Assembly: GCA_017744315.1 (NCBI GenBank)
Contig: JAGIBN010000015.1
Location: 1 to 50,285, forward strand
Reading direction: 5' to 3'
Length of the DNA stretch: 50,285 nt
Source: Porphyrobacter sp.
GTDB taxonomy: Bacteria > Pseudomonadota > Alphaproteobacteria > Sphingomonadales > Sphingomonadaceae
Under the pieces are notes generated by a model. That model was not told the origin of the DNA and ran no database searches. It saw only the letters and a list, made by a program, of their open reading frames with translations. Each line of letters starts with the position of its first letter. Position 1 is the first letter of the stretch. Both the position numbers and the translations under genes were made by a program. Shown piece by piece: positions 15,487 through 22,155 of the stretch.

Positions 15487-16065
15487 ATGAGAATTGCGAT
15501 CGTCGACGAAAGCGCCAGCCGCGCCTCGATTATCGAGGAGGGCCTCGCGCAGCTCCCCGATATCGAGCTGTTCGTGCTGACCGAACGGCGCGGGTTGCTG
15601 GCGCGCATCGAGGAGATTGGGCCCGACGTCGTGCTGATTGACCTGGGCAATCCATCGCGTGACGTGCTTGAGGAATATTTCACCGTCAGCCGCGTGGTCG
15701 CGCGCCCGATCGCGATGTTCGTCGACGAATCGGACGAAGAGGCAATCGGCGCTTCGATCGACGCCGGGGTTTCGGTCTATGTCGTCGACGGCCTGGCCTC
15801 GAACCGCATCCGTTCGGTGCTCGACCTCGCGGTGCGGCGGTTCAACGCCTTCGCCCGCCTGCAGTCGGACCTGGCCGAAGCCAAGGGCAAGCTGGCCGAG
15901 CGCGAGACGGTCGACAAGGCCAAGCGGATCCTGATGCTAAGCAAGGGCGTGACCGAGCCGGAGGCCTATGCCGAGCTGCGCCGCAAGGCGATGAGCTCGA
16001 GCCGGCGGATCGTCGACATTGCCGAGGCGGTCGTGACCGCGCACGAACTGATGGGGGGCGAATGA
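15487..16065 (+). CDS. nasT: Nitrate-responsive ANTAR antiterminator NasT
   Basis: 192 residues. Residues 1-120 form a receiver-like domain (MRIAIVDES; Asp in DVVLIDLGN). The C-terminal ANTAR domain (about 135-190) has the usual pattern: KAKRILMLSKGVTEPEAYAE, RRKAM, then RRIVDIAEAVV. NasT binds paired hexaloop hairpins in nas leader RNA and prevents termination. Without nitrate it is held by NasS. The next gene, nasS, overlaps by ATGA, and two leaders with fitting hairpins are found downstream. The ATG at 15487 matches the start of the receiver domain; an upstream in-frame extension encodes no recognisable sequence. Confidence 0.9.
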   Translation: MRIAIVDESASRASIIEEGLAQLPDIELFVLTERRGLLARIEEIGPDVVLIDLGNPSRDVLEEYFTVSRVVARPIAMFVDESDEEAIGASIDAGVSVYVVDGLASNRIRSVLDLAVRRFNAFARLQSDLAEAKGKLAERETVDKAKRILMLSKGVTEPEAYAELRRKAMSSSRRIVDIAEAVVTAHELMGGE

Positions 16066-17276
16066 CCGAGCACCTGACAATCGGCTTCCTGCCGCTGGTC
16101 GATGCCTGCCTGCCGATCCTGGCTCAGGAACATGGCTTTGCCGAGGAAGAGGGCGTCGCGCTGAGCTTCCAGCGCGATGTGAGCTGGGCGACCGTGCTTG
16201 ATCGGCTGCTTTACGGCCATAGCGACGCGGCGCACCTGATCGCGCCGCTGGCGATCGCGACGACGCTCGGGCGTGGGCGGCCTGCGCAGCCGCTGGCGAC
16301 GCCGTTTGTGCTGGGCCTGAACGGCAATGCGGTGACGTTCAGCCCCGAGCTGGCGGCCAAGGTTGCCGAGCCCGGCAAGCTCTCCGACCCGGTTCGTCTG
16401 GGGGCGGCGCTGGCCGAAGAGGCGCGAGTTCGAGCAGCGGCGGGCAAGCGCCTGCGCTTCGGCGTGGTGCATCGCTATTCGAGCCACAACTACATGCTGC
16501 GCTACTGGCTCGCGGCCTCGGGCATTCGGCCGGACGAGGATGTCGAGATCGTGACCGTAGCGCCGCCGTTTGTGGCCGATGCCCTGGAAACGGGCGAGAT
16601 TGACGGCGCCTGCGTGGGCGAGCCGTGGAACAGCGCGGCGGTCCAGCGCGGGGTCGGGGTGATCGTGCTGGCCACGGCGCAGATCTGGCGACGCGGGGTT
16701 GAGAAGGTGCTCGCGTTCCGGGCGCCGGTGCTCGAAGCGCGGCGCCCGGCGGTCGAGGCGTTGATCCGCGCCATGCGCAAGGCGGGGGCACACTTCGTGG
16801 ACCGGGCCAACTGGGAAGCCAACGCGGAGATCCTCTCGCGCCCGGAATATCTCGGGGCCGATCCCAAGCTGATCCTTGGCGCGATTTCCGACAGGCTGGT
16901 GCTAGTCCAGGGCGCGGAGCCGGTGCAGTACGACGACTTTATGTTCCAGTACCGGGAGGCGGCGAACTTCCCATGGGTCAGCCAGGCGCAGTGGCTCTAC
17001 ACCCAGCTTCTGCGCTGGGATCACCTTCCATACTCCGCGGCGGATGCGGCAGCCGCGGCGCGTGTGTTCCGGCCCGACGTCTACCGCAGCGCGCTACTGG
17101 AGACGGGCGACTTGTTGCCGGGTGCGAGTTCCAAGGTCGAGGGCGGGGTCGGCAAGCTTACCGCGGTAACCGCTCAGCAGGGTGCGATGGTGCTGTCGAA
17201 GGACACCTTCTTCGACGGGCGCACCTTCGATCCCGATGATCTGGAGAAATACCTCGCTTCGCTGACGAACACCTAA
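16062..17276 (+). CDS. nasS: Nitrate sensor NasS (NrtA-like, cytoplasmic)
   Basis: 404 residues, homologous to the NrtA/CmpA periplasmic nitrate-binding proteins (LTIGFLPLVDACLPILAQE at the N-terminus, DGACVGEPWNSAAV in the middle, FPWVSQAQWLYTQLLRW near residue 310). There is no signal peptide, as expected for NasS, which stays in the cytoplasm, sequesters NasT and releases it on nitrate binding. Its start overlaps the nasT stop by four bases (ATGA), which favours equal synthesis of the partners. Confidence 0.88.
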   Translation: MTEHLTIGFLPLVDACLPILAQEHGFAEEEGVALSFQRDVSWATVLDRLLYGHSDAAHLIAPLAIATTLGRGRPAQPLATPFVLGLNGNAVTFSPELAAKVAEPGKLSDPVRLGAALAEEARVRAAAGKRLRFGVVHRYSSHNYMLRYWLAASGIRPDEDVEIVTVAPPFVADALETGEIDGACVGEPWNSAAVQRGVGVIVLATAQIWRRGVEKVLAFRAPVLEARRPAVEALIRAMRKAGAHFVDRANWEANAEILSRPEYLGADPKLILGAISDRLVLVQGAEPVQYDDFMFQYREAANFPWVSQAQWLYTQLLRWDHLPYSAADAAAAARVFRPDVYRSALLETGDLLPGASSKVEGGVGKLTAVTAQQGAMVLSKDTFFDGRTFDPDDLEKYLASLTNT

Positions 17277-17280
17277 TTTC

Positions 17281-17295
17281 GCTGCACTGCAAAAA
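17281..17295 (+). promoter_or_regulatory. GCTGCACTGCAAAAA motif before the porin leader
   Basis: An exact 15-base match to 21950-21964, and in each case about 68-70 bases upstream of hairpin P1 and 117-121 bases upstream of hairpin P2. Conserved sequence and spacing imply a shared promoter or activator site. No clear -35/-10 pair can be assigned. Confidence 0.5.
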
Positions 17296-17348
17296 AGCTC
17301 TTTCGCACGTGCAGCGATTGCGTTACTCATCTGCCGTCCGCAAGGTTG

Positions 17349-17455
17349 CACCCGACGTAGGGTGAGGCTCTTCCTCCCGGACTGAAATCTACACAGCGTG
17401 GCAACGTCGCCGCCCGATCAGGCCCTGCAACAGGGGCCGATTCGAGGCGGCTTTT
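17349..17455 (+). ncRNA. NasT-responsive leader RNA before the porin gene
   Basis: Hairpin P1: CACCC-GACGTA-GGGTG (17349-17364). Hairpin P2: GTGGC-AACGTC-GCCGC (17398-17413). ANTAR proteins recognise hexaloops with A at position 1 and G at position 4. P2 fits exactly; P1 has the G at position 4 but G instead of A at position 1. The 3' arm of P2 is also the 5' arm of the terminator at 17409-17455, so P2 and the terminator are mutually exclusive. The second leader (22019-22123) has the same layout and loop-to-loop distance within two bases. Confidence 0.75.
17409..17455 (+). terminator. Intrinsic terminator in the porin leader
   Basis: GCCGCC (17409-17414) pairs with GGCGGC (17446-17451), enclosing an inner stem around CCCTGCAACAGGG, followed by TTTT and then CGCG. 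It is 99 bases before the porin start. It should stop transcription unless P2 is stabilised by NasT. Confidence 0.72.
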
Positions 17456-17553
17456 CGCGTTTGCCCGCAAGTGACGAGGTCGCTGCGGCGACCCGGTTCG
17501 TCGCGGGCAACGGCGCTCGCTTCTCATGCGATTTCGCAAAGGGAGGTGTGCGC

Positions 17554-18768
17554 ATGCGTTCGAAGTTGGTCCTGCTTGTTGCTGTTTCCGGAGTGGCCTG
17601 GGCTATGCCCGCCGTTGCCGCTCCGGGCGACCCCATCGACCTCGGGAACGGCGTTTCCCTCGACCCGATCCTCGCTGCCCGGCTGCGCTATGAGATGGTC
17701 GATCAGGCCAACCTGCCGGATAGCGCCGATGCGCTGACCTTCCGCGCCCGCGCCGGGTTGGAAATGAAGGCGGAGGGTTTCTCGATCCTGGCCGAGGGCG
17801 AAGGCACGCTCGCGCTGGCCGACGACTACAACGACACGATTCCGGGCAACGGCATTGAGCCGTTCCCGACGATTGCCGATCCGGAGAATATCGAGCTCAA
17901 CCGCCTGCAGGTCGGCTATCTCAAGGACGGCAACGGGGTGACGCTGGGCCGCCAGCGCATCATTCTCGATAACGCGCGCTTCGTCGGCAATGTTGGCTGG
18001 CGGCAGAACGAACAGACTTACGACGCGGTGCGCGGGCTGGCGAAGCTGGGCCCGGTTTCCCTCGACGCGACGTGGTCGGTGTCGCAGCATACGGTGTTCG
18101 GTGAGGACAGCCCGAACTCGCACTACAACGGGGACTTTGTGTTCCTGAACGGCGGGATCGACCTGCCGGTGGTCGACATCAAGGCCTTCGCCTACCTGCT
18201 CGACTACGACACGCGCCTGGCCTTCTCGAGCCAGACTTACGGCGTACTCGCGACCGCTGGCTTCGACATACCGGCAGTGGGCAAGCTGAGCGGACTGCTG
18301 AGCTATGCCACGCAGTCCGATTACGGTGCCAACCCGATCAGCTACAGCGCCGCCTACATCAATGCGCAGGCGGGCCTCGCGTTCTCAGGCTTCAGCTTCA
18401 CGGCGGGCTACGAGGAACTCGGCAGCGATGGCGGCGTCGCCGCAGTGCAGACGCCGCTGGCGACGCTGCATGCCTTCAACGGCTGGGCCGACCTGTTCCT
18501 GACCACCCCGGCCAACGGCCTAAGAGACTACTACGCTGGCGTTGGCACGGCGCTGAACGTGCCGTTCCTGCCCGGCTTCAAGGCCGATCTGACCTATCAC
18601 CAGTTCGACAGCGATTTCGGCGGACTCGACTACGGCTCGGAGTGGGATGCTTCGGTCGGCTTCAAGCTTGGCCCTGTGGCGCTGCTGGCCAAGTACGCCA
18701 ACTATCAGGCCGCGCAATTCGCGGTCGATACCGAGAAGTTCTGGCTCCAGGCCGAGGCAGCCTTTTGA
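17554..18768 (+). CDS. Alginate-export-type outer-membrane porin, nitrate cluster
   Basis: 404 residues from the ATG at 17554 behind a GGGAGG ribosome site. An in-frame reading upstream crosses the leader terminator and is not coding. The signal peptide ends at VAA (residue 23). The rest shows alternating amphipathic strands with RLRYEMVD, FRARAGLEMK, VTLGRQRIILDNARFVGN and GYEELGSDGG, and a terminal Phe, matching the Alginate_exp porin family. Control by a NasT leader, together with the neighbouring transporter gene, points to passage of nitrate or nitrite across the outer membrane. Confidence 0.82.
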   Translation: MRSKLVLLVAVSGVAWAMPAVAAPGDPIDLGNGVSLDPILAARLRYEMVDQANLPDSADALTFRARAGLEMKAEGFSILAEGEGTLALADDYNDTIPGNGIEPFPTIADPENIELNRLQVGYLKDGNGVTLGRQRIILDNARFVGNVGWRQNEQTYDAVRGLAKLGPVSLDATWSVSQHTVFGEDSPNSHYNGDFVFLNGGIDLPVVDIKAFAYLLDYDTRLAFSSQTYGVLATAGFDIPAVGKLSGLLSYATQSDYGANPISYSAAYINAQAGLAFSGFSFTAGYEELGSDGGVAAVQTPLATLHAFNGWADLFLTTPANGLRDYYAGVGTALNVPFLPGFKADLTYHQFDSDFGGLDYGSEWDASVGFKLGPVALLAKYANYQAAQFAVDTEKFWLQAEAAF

Positions 18769-18773
18769 TGCGG

Positions 18774-20471
18774 CTAGCGAAGCAGCAGCGACGCGATCAG
18801 GGCAGCGCCCAGCAACGCGCTGACGATCTGCCAGAAGCGCACCGGATCGCGTTCGATCAGCGGCCGTCCGCGCAGGGCGGCGAGCTTGAGTTGCGGACCC
18901 CCGCCTTCGAGCGATTGCAACAGCTCCACAACGTCGCCGAACCGCGCGTTGCGGTCGGGTTGGATCGCGGTGAGGATCGCGTCGTCGAGCCAGCTCGGGA
19001 TCTCGGGTCGGTGGCGGGAGGGCGGTACCGGGCGGCCGAAGCGGGGGCGCTGGAAGGCTTCCTGTTCGCCGAACGGCCACTCTCCGGTCAGCCAGCGGTA
19101 GAGCGTGACTCCCAGCGCGAATTGGTCGGTCAGGGCGTCTCCGGCGTTCCCGTCGAACTGTTCGGGCGCCATGAAGCCGGGAGTGCCGGGAATCTCGTCG
19201 CCGTGGAAGTCCTCGACCTTGGGCAGGCGCGCGACGCCGAGGTCGATCAGCTTGAGCCCGCCCTTGGCCGTCAGCATGACGTTGTCGGGCTTGATGTCGC
19301 GGTGGACCACTTCGAGCCGGTGAAGCGCGGCGACGGCGCGGGTCAGGTTGATGGCTTGCTCCAGCGCCTCTTGCAGCGGCGGGAGTCCGCGGCTTTCCAT
19401 CCGCGCGGCCATGGTCTCGCCCTGGAGCAGCGGCTGGACGCAGTAGAGCGCGCTCTGTCGGTCGGGGCGGATCGGGTGCGCGGCGATGACGTAGGGGCTC
19501 GATACCCGCTGGGCCAGCAGCAGTTCGCGCGCGAAAGCGAGGCGGGCGGACCGCGAGCTGAGCGCGTTGGGCCGCGGGAACTTGAGCACGACCTTGCTGC
19601 CGTCCTCGGTGTCGACGGCGGCGAGCAGCACGGCGTAGCGGCCTTCGCTCAGCACGCGCTCGACGCGGAAGCCGTCGATGCTGGTGCCGGGGCCGAGCGG
19701 ATCGATCGCGGGCAGGCTGGAAAGGCCGGCGAGGATGCCGTCATGATCGGGCTCGGGCAGGCGGACGACGTCGATCACCAGCGCGGTGGCGTTGTCCTTG
19801 GTGCCCGCTGCCAGGGCGGCCTGGACGATGTCGTCGGCCGTGGCCTCAGCCGACGACTGGCGTTCGAGAATGGCGGCGATGCGCGACGCGGACAGGGCGG
19901 CGTGCACGCCGTCAGTCGTCAGCAGCAGGCGGTCGCGTTCGGCCAGCTCCAGCGTCATGTGGTCGAGCCGCAGTTCGGGCTCCATGCCCAGCGCGCGGAT
20001 CAGCACGTGGCGCAAGTCGGGCTCGGGCCGGACATGGTCGGTGGTGAGGCAGGACAGACGCCCACCGGAATAGCGCCACGCGCGGCTGTCGCCCGCGTGG
20101 ACCAGATGGGCGCGCCGTCCGCGCAAGGCGATCGCGGTCAGCGTGGTGCCGCTGTTGGCCATGGTCTCGCCGCGAGCCTGGGTATGCAGCCAGCGGTTGT
20201 AGGCGGCGAGGGGGATTTGCATTCCCCGTGCCGGGCCGAGCGTGTCGGGGACGGCGTAGAACCCCTCGATCAGCGCGCGCACTGCGAGTTCGGCGGCCGT
20301 GCGTCCTTGCGCGCCGCCGCTCACACCATCGGCCACGGCAGCGATCACGCCATGGCGCACCCGCTCCAGCGCGGTGCCGAGGTGGATGCCGCCGAAGTCC
20401 TGGTTGTCGTCGCGCGGACCGGTCTCGGTCGCGAAGCCCGCTGCCAGCACCAGTTCGCCCGCAAACCGCAT
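18774..20471 (-). CDS. PP2C phosphatase-Ser/Thr kinase fusion of the nitrate cluster
   Basis: 565 residues. The N-terminal PP2C domain (about 1-240) has DDNQD (21-25), VADGVSGG (47-54), TTDG (185-188) and KDN (225-227), the metal-binding set. The kinase domain (about 265-530) has VVLK (Lys297), HRDIKPDN (390-397) and DLG (410-412) in place of DFG. One C-terminal helix (about 545-562) should anchor it in the inner membrane. A kinase gene at this place is also known in the Pseudomonas nas cluster (PA1782, as I recall). It lies on the opposite strand to the nas genes, five bases from the convergent porin and 92 bases from the divergent narK. Substrates unknown. Confidence 0.87.
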   Translation of the reverse strand: MRFAGELVLAAGFATETGPRDDNQDFGGIHLGTALERVRHGVIAAVADGVSGGAQGRTAAELAVRALIEGFYAVPDTLGPARGMQIPLAAYNRWLHTQARGETMANSGTTLTAIALRGRRAHLVHAGDSRAWRYSGGRLSCLTTDHVRPEPDLRHVLIRALGMEPELRLDHMTLELAERDRLLLTTDGVHAALSASRIAAILERQSSAEATADDIVQAALAAGTKDNATALVIDVVRLPEPDHDGILAGLSSLPAIDPLGPGTSIDGFRVERVLSEGRYAVLLAAVDTEDGSKVVLKFPRPNALSSRSARLAFARELLLAQRVSSPYVIAAHPIRPDRQSALYCVQPLLQGETMAARMESRGLPPLQEALEQAINLTRAVAALHRLEVVHRDIKPDNVMLTAKGGLKLIDLGVARLPKVEDFHGDEIPGTPGFMAPEQFDGNAGDALTDQFALGVTLYRWLTGEWPFGEQEAFQRPRFGRPVPPSRHRPEIPSWLDDAILTAIQPDRNARFGDVVELLQSLEGGGPQLKLAALRGRPLIERDPVRFWQIVSALLGAALIASLLLR

Positions 20472-20563
20472 CAGTTTTCAACCCCTCGCGCCGCGCGCCA
20501 TGCGCTCGCACGCGAGAAGACCAGTCCCTGTTCCTTTGCGTCAAGTCCGGTAAGGAGTGCAGC

Positions 20564-21772
20564 ATGACCAAGAGCTTTTGGCAGTCGGGTCACAGACCCA
20601 CCCTGCTCGCAGCGTTTCTCTATTTCGACGTGTCCTTCATGGTGTGGGTCATGCTCGGCCCACTTGCCCCGATCATCTCGGGCGAGCTCGGGCTCGATCC
20701 GGCGCAGAAAGGCCTGATGGTCGCGGTGCCGACCCTCGCCGGGGCGGTGTTGCGGATCGTCAACGGCCTGCTGGTGGACAGTATCGGACCCAAGAAGACC
20801 GGTACGCTCAACCAGCTGATCGTGATCGTCGGTTTGCTGATCGGCTGGTGGTTCGGCATCGACAGCTTCGCCGGAACGCTGGCGCTCGGCGTGCTGCTCG
20901 GCTTTGCGGGGGCGAGCTTCGCCGTCGCCCTGCCGCTGGCGAGCCGGTGGTATCCGCCAGAACACCAGGGCAAGGCCATGGGTCTTGCCGGGATGGGCAA
21001 CTCCGGCACCGTCCTCGCTGCATTGTTCGCGCCCACACTCGCCAAGCTGTTCGGCTGGAACGCGGTGCTCGGGCTGGCGGTGATCCCGCTGGCGGTGATC
21101 TTCGTGATCTACCTCGTCATCGCCAAGGACAGCCCCGACCAGCCTGCGCCCAAGCCGCTCGCCGCCTATGCCGAAGTGCTCAAGGACAAGGACGCCTGGT
21201 GGTTCATGCTGTTCTACGGCGTGACTTTCGGCGGCTTCGTCGGCCTCTCCAACTCGCTCTCGATCTGGTTCACCGACAACTTCGGCCTTTCGCCCGTGAT
21301 TGCCGGATACTGCACGGCCGCGTGCGTCTTCACCGGCTCGCTGGTGCGCCCGTTCGGCGGCGCGATGGCCGATCGGTTCGGCGGGATCAGGACGCTGACC
21401 GTCGTCTACATCGTTGCGGCGATTGTGCTGGCGGTAATCAGCACTCACCCGGCGACGCTGGCCCTGGCCCTCGCACTGTTCGTCGTGGTGATGGGAACGC
21501 TCGGGATCGGCAACGGTGCGGTGTTCCAGCTTGTGCCTCAACGGTTCCGCAATGAGATCGGCGTGATGACCGGCCTCGTCGGGTTCGCTGGCGGGGTCGG
21601 CGGGTTCTATCTCGCCTCCTCGCTCGGCTTTGCCCAGAAGCTGACCGGGAGTTCTTCCGCCGGGTTCCTGATCTTCGCCGGCCTGTCGCTGGTGGCGCTC
21701 GCCGGGCTCACCGCGGTCAAGGGCCGCTGGCGGACGACCTGGGGTGCCGCGCTTCAGGGTGCGCGTATCTGA
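20564..21772 (+). CDS. narK: NarK/NasA-type nitrate/nitrite MFS transporter
   Basis: 402 residues from an ATG after AAGGAG; longer upstream readings lie in the antisense of the kinase gene. It is a 12-helix MFS protein of the nitrate/nitrite porter family. The two family signatures are visible: GLAGMGNSGTVLAALFAP (about 139-156) and GIGNGAVFQLVPQRF with GFAGGVGGF in the second half. In this context it imports nitrate, feeding nasA and nirBD. In Pseudomonas the equivalent gene is called nasA, so symbols differ between organisms. Confidence 0.9.
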   Translation: MTKSFWQSGHRPTLLAAFLYFDVSFMVWVMLGPLAPIISGELGLDPAQKGLMVAVPTLAGAVLRIVNGLLVDSIGPKKTGTLNQLIVIVGLLIGWWFGIDSFAGTLALGVLLGFAGASFAVALPLASRWYPPEHQGKAMGLAGMGNSGTVLAALFAPTLAKLFGWNAVLGLAVIPLAVIFVIYLVIAKDSPDQPAPKPLAAYAEVLKDKDAWWFMLFYGVTFGGFVGLSNSLSIWFTDNFGLSPVIAGYCTAACVFTGSLVRPFGGAMADRFGGIRTLTVVYIVAAIVLAVISTHPATLALALALFVVVMGTLGIGNGAVFQLVPQRFRNEIGVMTGLVGFAGGVGGFYLASSLGFAQKLTGSSSAGFLIFAGLSLVALAGLTAVKGRWRTTWGAALQGARI

Positions 21773-21776
21773 GCTC

Positions 21777-21918
21777 AATCCTCCCTGTGAGCGAAGCTCA
21801 TGGGGAGGTGGCGCGCGCTGCAAGCGCGTGACGGAGGGGCTAGTGGCGTGACGTCAGCCCCTCCACCACCGCCTGCGGCGGCGGTCCCCCTCCCCATCGC
21901 TGCGCGACAGGGAGGATT
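21777..21918. repeat. Extragenic palindromic repeat R1 (142 bp)
   Basis: Bounded by perfect 11-base terminal inverted repeats AATCCTCCCTG / CAGGGAGGATT. The interior holds further GC-rich stems and the complementary blocks GGAGGGGCT and AGCCCCTCC. R2 (33473-33616) shares the same ends and most of the first 35 bases. It lies between narK and the nirB leader within a 383-base gap. No ORF inside. It could add transcript structure downstream of narK. Confidence 0.8.
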
Positions 21919-21949
21919 GGTTCTTCGACACACCCCGGCGCCAATTTAT

Positions 21950-21964
21950 GCTGCACTGCAAAAA
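21950..21964 (+). promoter_or_regulatory. GCTGCACTGCAAAAA motif before the nirB leader
   Basis: Identical over 15 bases to 17281-17295 and at the same distance from the downstream P1/P2 hairpins. It indicates that nirB has its own promoter rather than relying only on read-through from narK across the repeat R1. Confidence 0.5.
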
Positions 21965-22018
21965 TCGCTTGCCGGAAATCACGCGAATCAGGTAAGCATG
22001 ACTCAAGCGGAACAGGCC

Positions 22019-22123
22019 TCGTCCACTGACGGGCGAACCCAGGCCCCTCCGCCCAGAAATTCAACATCGCGTGGCAATGGCGCCGCCAGTCTCCCCGAAA
22101 GGGCACGACTTGGCGGCTTTTTT
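22019..22123 (+). ncRNA. NasT-responsive leader RNA before nirB
   Basis: Hairpin P1: TCGTCC-ACTGAC-GGGCGA (22019-22036, one G-U pair). Hairpin P2: GTGGC-AATGGC-GCCGC (22071-22086, one G-U pair). Both hexaloops have A at position 1 and G at position 4, as ANTAR proteins require. P2 shares its 3' arm with the terminator at 22082-22123. The P2 stem is identical to that of the porin leader, although the rest of the sequence has diverged, so the structure is under selection. Confidence 0.82.
22082..22123 (+). terminator. Intrinsic terminator in the nirB leader
   Basis: GCCGCCA-GTC pairs with GAC-T-TGGCGGC (one bulged T), capped by a CCC-GGG stem, followed by six T residues at 22118-22123. It is 32 bases before the nirB GTG. 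It overlaps ANTAR hairpin P2 by five bases, the core of the antitermination switch. Confidence 0.85.
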
Positions 22124-22155
22124 GCGTGCGCGTTCGACCCGAAGGGGACTGACGA

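Noticed and set aside
21777..21918. Repeats R1-R3 as CRISPR or insertion sequences
   Set aside because: They are single dispersed copies with inner stems, no spacers, no transposase and no clear target duplication in the visible flanks.
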